Position numbers and translations under genes: made by a program. From contig NC_031769.1 of NCBI RefSeq assembly GCF_001522545.3, positions 21,724,515 to 21,788,514 on the forward strand: DNA of 64,000 bases, in the 5' to 3' direction. The notes below the pieces were generated by a model. The model searched no databases. It was not told the origin of the DNA and saw only the letters and a list, made by a program, of their open reading frames with translations. The first letter of the stretch is position 1, and each line of letters begins with the position of its first letter. Positions 49,544 through 61,900 of the stretch are shown here, in pieces. This DNA is from Parus major (Eukaryota; Chordata; Aves; Passeriformes; Paridae).

Positions 49544-52500
49544 GCAAACCTGCTGAAAGTGCTCTGGTAATAATTTTCTGATAACATAGAAAAGACAAGA
49601 ACCAGGAAAAAGAGATATTCACCTCTATTATCTGGAGAAGAGCTGTACTTCTGACATTGTATTAAACAGGAAGTAAAACAAAAAAACAAAAAAACAAAAA
49701 CAAAGCTACAAATGTACATTTAATACCCACCTAAACACATGGAGAACACATAAAACACTGGATAAAGGGTATATTATGTTTTTTAAAGATACTATATGGT
49801 AGCTGGTAAATACTGGTCTAGCAGGGTTTGGTTCAACACTGAAGACACTGGAAATGTGAGCAGTATTTGAGTCTCTCATACCTGAACAGATGTGTATGGG
49901 GAATTGCCTCTTGGGAAATAACTGGCCTATGAGACTAAAAATTTGCATGGGAAATTAAAACACTGCTCAGGCAGAAGATTATTTTTGTGGTAAATGAGAG
50001 GAAAAGGAAACTTGTCAGATTAACCTGCTGGTTTGGACATGTAGCTGTGACAGATTGAAGACCAAATCCCTCAACTAGGCACCACAACAACTAGTTCTGA
50101 TCCTCTGTATGCTTAGTATTCAGGTCAACCACATCCAGGGCAAACGCTGTACATAATGAAGCAGGAACGGTCCTGGGACAGGATAAAAAGAACATTAGAG
50201 ACTTTGATGGATAAACCCACCACATCCTGGACAGCCTTATACATCACTGTACAAAGATGCAGATTTATTGAAGGTCAAGGAGAAATTTGTATTGAAAGCT
50301 TCAAATAAGAACAACATGGTATTGAAGTGACCTAGTTTATTTTTCCTCAAACAGGATTCTAGTTTATGCACAACAAAACCTCTCTGTAAAGAAGCCAAGA
50401 AACAAGAGATCTGGATCAAAACACCTATGTAGATTCAATCAGTGCTGTTTCCATTAGATTTTGTGCTTCCTGTGACTCCTGATACATACCTGTTGTCTGT
50501 CAGAAGGTTTGCACATCAGGTGTCCAAAGCTGCTACTTCTCATCTTGGCATAGATGAGGTTAATGTCAAAACAAACCTGGCACAAACAAAATAGTGATGG
50601 GGGAAAAAAACCCACCATTTTTTTAAGCACAGTGAGTACAGACTGTCATTCAGGAGTCATCAAAAGTGGTTTAGATGATTGCTCAGTTAAGTGACCAGCA
50701 GACAAGCGTTGTGTAAGCTAGACTTACCACGCAGGAAGCCTCTGAGCCATAGGGAACATGACACTGAATGTTGTAGATGCTCTTCAAGACAGACGGAAAA
50801 CATGGGCTGGAAACAGCTCTTCTGCTGTGAGATATTTAGACAAAAGCACACATGGAGAAAGCACCATTTACTTGAATTCCAGAAAAAAAATAACTCTGTT
50901 CTCGAATTCAGCAAATGGCTTTGCACATTTCTTTAAAATTTGCTTTCTGTTCTTGCCTTAGCACTTTCTGCATGCATCATCTTTCAGCTTCCATCGCCTT
51001 CATCTTTTATCCAGGAAGAAGGAAAATGTCATTCTAAACCATTTGAACTCAAAGTAGCTGACAGTGTTGCTGGCTTCAAAAAGTATAATAATTTTCATTA
51101 TGTTCAAGTGGAACTACTTCCTGAGAAAGAAATGGAAACTCACAATGGGCACTTGGCACATCTGAGTTGTAGCACCTGCACTTCAGGATTGTAACTCACA
51201 GGGAGAGGGAAGTTTATTTTTTAGGAGTGGAGAGAACATGTTTTCAATATCATTGCTCTACCAAGCCCAGTGTGATGGTCAGGCTCCATGCTGTGTTTCC
51301 TTGTTTAGCCAGGGTTTCCCACCTGAGGGACTCACACATGCTATTGGAGTTACCACTCTTAAATGTTTTAAAAGGAGCAGAAGCTTCAAATAATCACTCT
51401 CACTTGAAAAAAAACAAAAACATTTCCAAAGCTCAGATATGTTCTTTCAATTTAAACCTGGTCATTTGATGATCTACCTCAAACAACTTCTGCAGATCCA
51501 AAGTCATGATTCAATGGCTTTTTTATCAGCAGTCCTATTTTTGGAATCTTATTTTCTGGAATAGTCACCCTTCAAGAAGTTTTCAGTTAATCTTAGTGAC
51601 TGAGAATCTGCAGATTTTCTTTATGACACCAATCCTTCTTCATGTCAAACCTTACCCAGAAACTGAAGTTGTTCTAAGGATCACATTTTCTTTTTTGGTG
51701 GTGGTGTTGTTGCTTGGTTTGGCTTTTTAAAAGAAGTCTTTTGCCTTTCCTACTCTGCCATGTTTTCCTGGACCCATCCCAGCAATAAAGTGGCAGTGCA
51801 TCACATGGATCCCTCTTGCCAGATCGTCTCAACCCCAGCTGCTGTGGTTGTGACTCTGACAGCATACCTCTCCATTTTCTGGGGCTGGTCTTATGGCAGG
51901 TTTGTCAGTTTTTCTTAACAGAGTCCCCAGGCACACAGATCTTCCTCTTTCTGATGGTATCTTTAGTCCTTTCCCTTCTGCTCTGCCTTCTGTCTGCAGA
52001 TCTTTTTTCCCTTCTGTTCCCATCAACTCACACAGCCTTCTGCACACTGGCCTCATTTTCCCTCAGACTTCTCTTTCTCCACTCTTTCTTCTGTTTTGGG
52101 CTAGCGCTTGTGTTTCATGGGAGATTTATTTATTCATTTATTTATTTGCATAACTGTTCTTCTCTTCTTCCTTTCCACTGTAATATTTTCTCTGATTCTT
52201 CAACAAATCTTTTTGTCAGCTGTTGCTTTCTCTTGTTTTTCTTATCACAGCATTTCCAGCAAGGAACCTGTCTCCCACAGAAAAGTTCCAACTTGTGGTA
52301 GCACTCTCAGAGTTATGATTTAGATAGCCCAGGAACTGATTTTTATTTATTTAAAGTGCATTTCAATGAATTCCCTGTAATAGCTGTTGAGCTAGGATTA
52401 ATAATTAGAGCAACATACATTAAAATATTTGGATTTCTGGTGTCCTGGTGTCCCAGGACAATCATAGCTTACAGCATTCTTGCACACTGCTACAAGATTA

Positions 52501-53018
52501 CATCATCAAGCTTTTTTGGAGATGAGCATTTTTATGCCTCAGTACTGAGCTTCATTTTGTCATGGGCCAAGTCTTCCTAGCTTTATTCTCTTGGTACCTG
52601 CATGTCAGTGTTTGCAGGAAGAGCACTTTGCATTCCAACAAAAAATCCAAATGAAATTCAACACTTTGCATTCCAGAAAACAGTTTGACACCATGATATG
52701 CACCAATAAACTCTGAAAGTAACATGGACTTTCTCCCCTTTCCCTTTCTATCTTGCTATGGTGCAATTGTATTCTCAGTTTCTAAGGAAAAAACACAGCA
52801 GAAAATTTGCCCAAATGTCCCTAGATTTGATGCTGCATTTTGCCTAAAATAAGTGAAAATATAATTGTGCCAATTCAAAACCGTAAAACTTTAACTGTTT
52901 ATTTTATTTTGAAAATTACTATCTAGTTTCATGCAGAAATCACTCTTTTAAACATGTTACTGTCTTTTAGAGAAAAAAAAAATCAGAATAATAGATAAAT
53001 AGTCCATCATAAACCATT
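49544..53018. other. non-coding stretch, no gene recognised
   Basis: It contains an (A7C)n-like run at 49678-49703 and a pyrimidine-rich segment at about 51900-52260, which creates the longest + strand open frame here (51816-52301, rich in L, F and S). That frame is hydrophobic by composition and has no recognisable motif, so it is not called a gene. Confidence 0.45.
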
Positions 53019-53516
53019 CTAATTTTGAACAAGATCCCCAAGAATGAAACAGTAGGAAAAGGGAAAAACCCTCTTCAGCAAAGAACGGAGACATCCCTGC
53101 TGTTTCTTTCCAGAAACTTGGGAAGAGCTGAGCATGCATAGGACCCTTTCCCTGCAGGCCTCTTTATGAAATTGGAGACATAGGCCTTTACATCTGTGAG
53201 CAAACAGCTCCTTCTCCAGCTTCTCAGCCAGACTGTGCACTTTCATCTGCCTGCACTGGTTCATTTCTGCCCACTTCACCAACTGAGACAGGTTAGCTGA
53301 GATACTTTCAGGCATCTGAGACCCCCGTGTGGCCTAAGTGACTTTCTTAGAGACACGTGGCATAACTGTCACTGCAAACAAAGACATCTAATGTGTGAAC
53401 AACTCATAGTGCAGTTTCCTAATTTCCCAGAGTTTTGGTTTTGCCTCATCAGCCTTCACAGGAGCCTTAGTCTTAGGGGAATACACTGCTGGCAACTTGG
53501 AAACCAATCTGCTTAA
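53019..53516 (-). pseudogene. decayed coding-like segment, family not identified
   Basis: One minus-strand frame runs about 166 codons from 53516 to 53019 with only two stops, both TAG (53390-53388 and 53336-53334). The translation is unlike its AT-driven neighbours: it is rich in K, E, R and Q, with segments such as KAPVKADEAKPKLWEIRKL, ANLSQLVKWAEMNQ and HSLAEKLEKELFAHRCKG that would form amphipathic helices. Further upstream on this strand, near 53570, a pyrimidine tract followed by caccaaag could be an old splice acceptor. I cannot name the family. It could be a dead exon of a lost gene, a retrocopy without a visible poly(A) tail, or transposon coding sequence; chance remains possible. 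Confidence 0.35.
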
Positions 53517-53599
53517 GAATCAGCTTTAACTGTTGAAAGTGCCTGTGCTGTCCACTTATTTTGCCCTTTGGTGCAAAGAAAGAGAAACAGAAAAGCGTA

Positions 53600-56500
53600 G
53601 GGAAGGGATTTCAGGCAAGGAACAGCTCTTAGGATAGATTAAATAGGGCCAAGGAACCGACAGAGGCTTAATAGGGTCAGTCCTGAGAAATGTTGGATAG
53701 GGATAGCATGGGAAGAGATTGGTTTGCGCCTAGATGAAGGATAAGGGAAAGATGGAGATAGACCTGATTATAAATGGAACCAATTTAAAAATGGAAATCA
53801 AATAGAGAACTCGGTAAAAATTATGTCTCAGCTTCATTTCCTAGAACTTAACATATTAAACAATGTGACAGATTCTTATCAGCTTCATAAATCTGTCTTG
53901 TGGAGTTCACGCTAGTACTTATAATGCAATTGCTATTACAGAGCCATCTTGCATTTTCCTCACTAACCAAAGCAGTCCTCAGTAACTACCAGTCCATAAT
54001 AAAATACCAGTCTCTAATTTCTTTTCTAAATAACAAACCAGGCTAGTGTTCCTATTCTTCATAATAGGTCAGCTTCTTTATAGCAAAATATCAACAATGC
54101 TAATTATCTAGGGCTTCTTATATATTCCTTTTTCAAAACTGAAACATCTAGTCAAGTCAACAGAGTATGCACAGAATACTGGCACAGTTCTTCACCAGAG
54201 AAGAACGGAATGGTGCTCATGCCACACAGCTCATATACCCCAAAACAAACCACATGGATTTCAGTGTTAGATTCAGTAACCTCTTTAATATCATCCATAA
54301 CCTATGATCATCTCATATCAGAATTAAAATGTTCTATTGGCATGGGAACTTCCAAAGAAGATTAAAGTAGCAGTAATAATATTTTTTATTTATTTTCATG
54401 TTTAATGACAGTAAGTTCAAGATTTATTTTAACAACAAAAATGTGTTAAAAAGCAACAAGAAAATAGAGTAATTACTTTTGGAAGATATGTTAGAGTTCA
54501 CATGTATCCACAGAGAATAAAAAGATTTTTTAAATGCAGAATTATGGTAACTGTGTCTTACTACCTGGTGTGTGTTGTGCAATGGTGAGTTATCAATGCT
54601 TAAAAATGTGGATTGCCTGGAGCAGCCCTCATTACAAGGGTTAAGCTAATCATGAATGTACTGGTATCAGTCACAGAAGAGACATGCATATCATCTCAAG
54701 TGTCTGAAAAATTTGTGAGATACCTTTCTTTATCATTCTTTCAAAAGAAACATTTTCTATAATGACAGCTTTCCAAACAGGATGCTGTGATGTTCGCTTC
54801 CAGCCATGTAGTAAGTTCAGTGAGATCAGCCCAGCTTTGCAAGCAACTCCCTTGGATTTTAAAGGAAGAACTGGTGAGCCCAAGGACTGTTCTGTTCCAC
54901 TGCACCCCCATTAACCTTCCCCTGAACAGTCAGACAAGTGCATACTGCAGGCAGCACTAAATCTCCAGTTGTGCACTCACCTGGAGAGTCATGACCCTGT
55001 GTCAATCTGAAAACCACATCACCATGTTATCAGATCATCAGGACACAAGTAATTTATTTTGTCTCTCAGCAGAATTTATTATCTTGGTTTGAATACAGAG
55101 TTCAAATTTTGCTTTTCCAGGAGTGCAGCAGGGCAAGCTTGTGTTTGTGTCTCTGGCCACATACAAGTATGTAAAACACTGCTGCATTTCACACTGGTCA
55201 CCTAAAGACAGAGCACCTCTGGCCACAAAGGTATGATTCCACGTTTGATAAAAGTTTATAATTCCTTTTTCTCTGTTCTAGACATTGCATTCTTTAGTTT
55301 ATTCCAACTGCACTATTGCAGTTGCCCTGCAACTTGTTATTTGATTATAGCTTTGATCTTTTTCGGAAAGGAAAACTATCATAGAAATCTTAATTTTTGC
55401 TTCAACAGACTGCCCTTTACTTTTTGCACAAGTTTTTTTCTAATATTTAAAATCACATCACACATTCAGCATAGATGAAGGAAGAGTTTCCCTGCCTTCT
55501 GAGGTACTCTGTTTTGCCATCTTGGAAATATTTTCTTCCAAACCAGGAAAAGCTTCCTCAGTCTTTTACATTAGGTTCTTCAGACCTACCAAAGCATTCT
55601 GTTGTGATGTTAACCACTGTACACAGAGTAATGAATATCAGAGATGTTTCTACCATCACGTATTCTATTGATATTATGATCTTACTACAAGCTGGTTTTA
55701 ATTTTCTGTAAAATACACTGCTGTACTGATTTGTTTCAGGAATTTCTCTCAGGATTCTCTAAATAGCATGTATTTACAGAAGGAAAAATATTTTTCATTT
55801 CTTTTCATTGATTTATGTGTATTTACAGCCTGCTGCAAGCAGTAACCTGATAAACAGCATGTTTTTGAATTCTCCATGCTCTTTTAGTTGCTTCTACCAA
55901 TATTAGCTAAATGTTTTGTGTGATTTCTGAACCTGATTCACCTCATCTACAGGGGAGGAATATGGCAAAGGAACTTGTTGCAGCTCTACAGACCCCGAGG
56001 TCTTCAGGTCTGAAACTGCTCTCTGGCCAATTGGCCATCTGCCAGCAGAGAATAGACAGAATGCTTTTAGGAGCAAGGCACATCTGTCAACTTATTGTGC
56101 CCTGCAGTGGAGAAGCATCCAGCTACTGTTCATCCAGAGCAACATACAAGAACATAACAGAGAATGCACCTTTCAGTTGACTGATACAAATTTTGCAAAT
56201 TCATGCATAAAAGTATCTTAAGATATATATTCACTTTGCATGTCAATGTGTGTCGGAAGATAAATATGTGTTGAGATGCTCGCATGTACTCTGAAATTAA
56301 GGCAGAGAAAATGGACTAATTAAGACTATCCACAAATCCTCTAAATTATTTTCTTTCTCCTTTTCTCTCCTTTTCTATTCTCTACTCTCTTATCCTCTTC
56401 TCCTTTCCCTTCTACTACACCATTCTGAAAGATCTTAAGCCACCAACCATGCATTAAGAGAAACTCTGAAAAACGTGTTTTGAAGTTTTAAAAAGAGAAC

Positions 56501-58873
56501 TGTTGTGAAAATTCATTTCCATGACAGCTTTCTCTGTGAGAGTCTCCAGTTCCCATGGAGTGAGTCCTCAGGGCTTTCTCTTCCATATTTCTTGGGCAAG
56601 TTCTCTCTCTAATTGTTCTGAGCACTGATGTTTGCTATTGTATGAAACAGCTTTTTGGACAATAGGAAACTTGTTCTCAGAAATCTTTTCTAAACAGCTG
56701 CTCTCTTGCTGGTCTATTGTGTCCCCCCTTCGTCTTGTGTTTCTTTTCCCTATGGATTTGCTTCTGAAATCCTGTAAAAAATATCAGATATAAAAGTAAT
56801 TTCCATGCTCCTACATAAGTGAAAAATCATAAATGTGATTCTGCTATTTTTCAGAATACAAAATTTTGCAGGAGACAAAATAATAAACAAACAAACAATT
56901 AAATAAATAAGGATATGTAAGATTATAAGTCAAGAAAATACTCATATTTCCACATGCAAAGGGAAAATAAACCTGCAGTCTTCTACAGCATAATTTTTCA
57001 TTTACACGTGCACATTCCAAACATAGTAATGATATAAATTCTATTGATCTAATAGATATAAATGTGAAGGTTCTTTGCAAAGAGAAAACATTTCATGACA
57101 TTTTTTCTCTCTTCTGCTCTTAAAATGAATGCCCTAAATATGGTCCACCTTTAGTTGTAGAAAGATACAGGCAAACATGCCTTCAAATAGAATGCTAGTT
57201 TCCACAAGAAACTGACATTTGTAATTTAAATATAAGCTTTTCACATGAGGCTTATTAACTGTGTTTTAATCTGCATTAGTATGCTTAAAATATCCAATTT
57301 CCTTTTTTCCTCCTGTGAGCCTACCGGTTTTTCTTTAGCCATTAGCAACAGTAATAACAATTAGCAACATCACTTCCAGCACACAGTCATTTCAGGCTTA
57401 AGTGTGTAGGCTTTATGTTTAATGAATCCAAACATAACTAGGAAGGCATGAAATAGAAAATATAATAACCACAGAGGAATTGCAGCCTTCACATAAGAGA
57501 AGTCCACAGTAAATCTTAAATCTCCAGTTCCTGGACTATTCAAACTCTACTAGACCCATAAACTGTGAGGAAAACTAGCTTGTAGTTTTCTGCACTTTTG
57601 TTTAACCCTAGGAGAAGTAGGAAATTTCTCAGTGGCCTTCATCCTGATTTACCCTTGACTGCTTCCAGTCAATCCTTAACAACACTCTCAGACAGGATGC
57701 TGTGACAGGTGCTTGCTCTTTTAACCAAGATCATTCTCCTGTGTTTTTTGGGTGAAAGTTACAGGAGCAGCAGCTCAGTAAGTTATCACATACAGATCAC
57801 AGTAATGCAGGTTCTAGTTGCTTGCATGGCTTGTCACTTGTGCGAATCTTTGATCAGAGGTGTTCTGGTGCTGTGACTGGCAGAAGATATTAAAAGGCTG
57901 TGACTTGAACCCTCAACTACTTCACAGTGACACTTCTTCATTAGGACAAATCTCACTAAACTACATTTTACTAAATGGTTAGAGTCTGTTTTATTAGCCT
58001 CTTGGACATAAATAGTAGAGCATGTTAAAGGAATTACGTGCATGTATAAGAAGTGTTCTGTACATTGTTCACAAGGATGTCAGTAAAGCAAACCCTTACA
58101 CACTGTCAGAAGTATCAGTCACATACATGGTGCACCTAGAAACACAAAGAAAATAAATCTCTTTAAAATAATTCTGACTTCAAATTCCAAATAGATTCCT
58201 AACTACTTCTACTGAGGAGCTTTTCTGTGCGCTGTTCTCCAGGACTTACTCTGTAATTTTGTTAAAACTATCTTTACAGACATCATCAAAGTCCAGGGCA
58301 ATATTTAAAAGACTTTCCTTTGGAAATGTTATTATCAAATATAAAAATTGTTTTAAATTCTTTAGTCCAGTTTCTTATGGTATTTTAGAGCTATAACTAA
58401 ACCAGTACCAACAAGTGACTCTTGTTTGGCTATATGACAGAATCTTGTCAATCTGTTGCAACCACTTCTCATACCAGCAGGGACCAACCCTTATGTCATA
58501 CATGTGATCAAATCCTTCTGTTACAATAGTTACCACGTGTCCATAAATTGAAATTTTATATTTTAAGGAAAGGTTATTTCATTTTATAAGCCAAATCAGT
58601 TATTTACAGGACATGGATTTCTTTGTATTCCTAGAACTTCACAGTGTAAGATCAGTCGCTATGGCAGTGTTAAAAGCAGTACAACTACACTGAGATCTAC
58701 AGATTTAGATTTTCTGTCTAAGTCTGTGCTCCTAAATTTATAATTGGGTATAAGGTATGAGACCTTGCCCCCTACTGCCATCATACTGGGCTCTTTGCAA
58801 GAGCCAGGTTTAATGAACATTCACATCCCTTCTCTATATCAGATTTTTTAAGCCAAGTCTTTACATACAGATA
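53600..58873. other. non-coding stretch, no gene recognised
   Basis: AT-rich intergenic sequence. Pyrimidine-rich runs occur at 56350-56420. Short open frames, such as 55911-56180, show no recognisable domain and no consensus exon structure. Confidence 0.45.
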
Positions 58874-58939
58874 GAGGGGATTTGAACTAAATGATCTCTA
58901 AGGTCCTTTCCAGACCAAGTCATTCTATGGTTCTATGAC
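58874..58939 (+). mobile_element. CR1 LINE 3' tail, very short copy
   Basis: The segment ggggatttgaactaaatg, atctctaaggtcctttccag and cattctatggttctatgact is the last 65 bp of a CR1 element, including two units of the attctatg-type tail. It is an extreme 5'-truncated insertion. Confidence 0.9.
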
Positions 58940-61900
58940 TTCCCATGTTTCTGTAAATAAGAATATTTCTCTAGTACTGCTAACATTGTGTTTTTTTAAA
59001 AATTTCCTTTAAATGAGACTTTTTTTTTTTTAATTTGAAGTTTATGAAATTCTCTTCTCATTAGTTGTATTCTCACATAGAACTTCAGTAAATATTGGAG
59101 AAATCAACAGGAAAGTCAGACTATGAGTTAAGAGTCTTCTCACAAGATTTTGCATTAACTCCCATGCTCATAACAGTAATTCCTTTGAAAGCAAAAGGCA
59201 GCAACTCCAGGGCTCAGCTCACAAGTTAGTATGGGATCAAAACCACCATCAGAAGGACTTTTTGAATCCCATTAAAATTAGAAGAAACACTTAAGTTTGC
59301 ATACAGAAAATGACTATGCTGCTTTTTAAAGTATACAGTGGGGAACTAGAGATGATGAAAATGGAAATGGCATTCTTTTCACAAGCTGAGTATTTAATAC
59401 AAAGCTTCCTCTGGGAAAATAGCAAGGCCAAGCCTACCTTATGCAAACTTTGCCAGGGTTTAATGTAATCTCATCTGGGGGAGGAGCTTTTTAGAGTTGT
59501 TATCTTGAGGCTTTTAAAAGCTGTAAGACAGCTGTATCAAAACTCAGACTCCAAATGCCTATTGAAATTTACTATTTTTGGCCCCCTGACATTTCTGAGT
59601 TTCAATCAATGCCTATAAACTTTCACTTACTCTCATCTCTCAGATATACTTTTCACATAAAATCTGTACTGACAAATGAGAAAGGGGCATGAGGTCCTTG
59701 AGAGAAATCTGAGGAAATGAGGAGAGGTATGAGAACCAGATATTTCAGTGTTTGTCACATGATCGTTTATGCTGTGTTTGAAGGCCTCTCTCTTCCAAAC
59801 AAGAAGTGAAGCCAATGTAAGTTAAAGCTATACAATCCTACAACTCATAAACTGAGCATCCTTGGGAAAGTTCTTATTTGTTAAATAGTTTTAGAGTTTT
59901 TTTACAAAGCACTAAAAAATCACAGACCTAGAGATGCTTTTGCCTGACAATTTGGGCATAAGTAATAATGAGTTCTAATTATGGTAAAATTCCTAATTGC
60001 TATAAATACTGAGCAGGTGGCCACAGATATCACACACTGACTCCCAGTTTGAAAATATTTAAGATGTTTTCTAATCAAAATCCTAAGCTTTCTCAGTTTC
60101 CACTTGAAAGACAAATCCCATTAAAGGGAGTATTATAAAATTTGGCACAAATAGTGTAAAAACAATAGGAGATTTTTGTCCAAATTTGAGACTTATGCTA
60201 ATGCTGGTTCATGCTATCAAGTGTAAACATTTGTTCTGTCCAGAAAGCTTAGGAAACAATAAATTCAATATATGAGGATAGATTATCCTAATGTCAGTGG
60301 CAAGGAAATAAACTAACACTTTATTTCTCTTAATGCACATACCTGTGTGCAAACATACACAAATACTTGCAGAGTAAGCAGAGCCTTCACCTTGCCAGCT
60401 CTGCTTTGTGTCAGTCTGGCACAACAAAGTAGGCTGATCCATACCCAAACAAAGAACACTGGTAGATGAACAGAATTTCCAGGGAAAATAGGACCAAAAT
60501 AATCATCAGCAGAGGGGTCTGGCTGAGGAAAAGAGGACATTTAGGCTTTGTGTTGCTGCTGTCTTATAAAGTATCCAAAAGAACACTTCCTTCTGTTGAA
60601 ACAAAATTTAGATAAACATTGCTTTTGTCCTCCTGCTGCAGTCTGGCCTGCTCTGCACATCACTGAGGATGGAGCCTTGGCAAACCCTTGGCAAACCAGC
60701 TCTTTGGAGGGCATCTGCTCTGTGCCAAGGTTTGAAATGGTAGCCAATGCTACAAGCAATTTGATGGTAGGTTCTCTAATCACTGGGCAGACACAGGATG
60801 TTTATGATCTTCCTAGATCTGTTCTGAAACAAGTGTGTGCATCAGCTACCACAGATCATTAAAGCACAAACATTATAGACGACTTATTTCTCATAAGTCA
60901 GATGAAATAATTTTTTCCATAAAATGAAAGCTACAAATATTACTTTTTTTCTGAATCTGAAGTTATTTAATTTTTCCTAGGGTCAAGACTGATCCATGAA
61001 TTTTTTGACCATCCTGGCAACCTGGGGGCACTTTCACTATATCTGTGTGCAACATGGAGATCACCATAATTTGTAACCACTGAAAACAGAGCTTTTATTC
61101 TCCCTTCTCAGAGATGCTGTGATGGAACTGCTGACCATTAATTTAAAAACTACTGAAAATATTATTTCTAAAATATCAGCTGGAAGGCTGATCTTGCCAA
61201 GCAAAGCACAAGTTCTGTTTCATAAAGCAAATAGTAAATCACTCTTAGAACATCAAGCAAGTCATCTGTGGTGACCACTGACATAGGCTGTGTTAGATGG
61301 AACAAAATTAATCAAAGGAAAAACACAGAAAGCCACTTACGTGGCAGCAGCAATGGACCTGATGTTACAAGTGAGGTAGAAGAAGAGAACTCAAGTTAGA
61401 ATCCGTAGTACAGCTGTGATATAGCTGGATACCAGGGCTGCCCCTGTGTACACACTCAGTGCACTAAATTCACCAAACTCCTGGTGTCCTGGAACTTCTC
61501 ATCATGTCCCTGCATAGACAAGGCACTCAAATGTTTTGAGACAGCAAGCTGCTCTGAGACAATGTGGCAGATCCAGCTCATCATCCCTGTCATTACAAAG
61601 GATCTAAGTCTTGCAGGATGTCTTTTGGTGGGGATATCAGACAGTCTTGAAGATTCTTCCCAGACTGGTCCTGCTGTCACAAAACCTATTTTGCATTTAA
61701 AATAACGTAGGTGCAGAATCTGACCCTTCCAGGTGGTTCCTGTTTCAGAATTGACATTGATATGAGACTTGTAAATAGTCAGTAGAAACGTTTCTGCAAA
61801 TGCAGGAACAGTTTTGTAAATGGGAGCTGTAGATAATTCTGTTCTGTGATGGTGTGACAGTCTCTAACAATGGATAATACGTATGCTGGAGTGGTCAGTA

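Noticed and set aside
51816..52301. 161-codon + strand open frame
   Set aside because: Pyrimidine-rich DNA gives a long run of L, F and S. I see no domain, and the minus strand and other frames overlap it with similar openness.
60541..60862. Overlapping 80- and 104-codon frames on opposite strands as a small gene
   Set aside because: No domain, splice context or compositional bias supports either frame.
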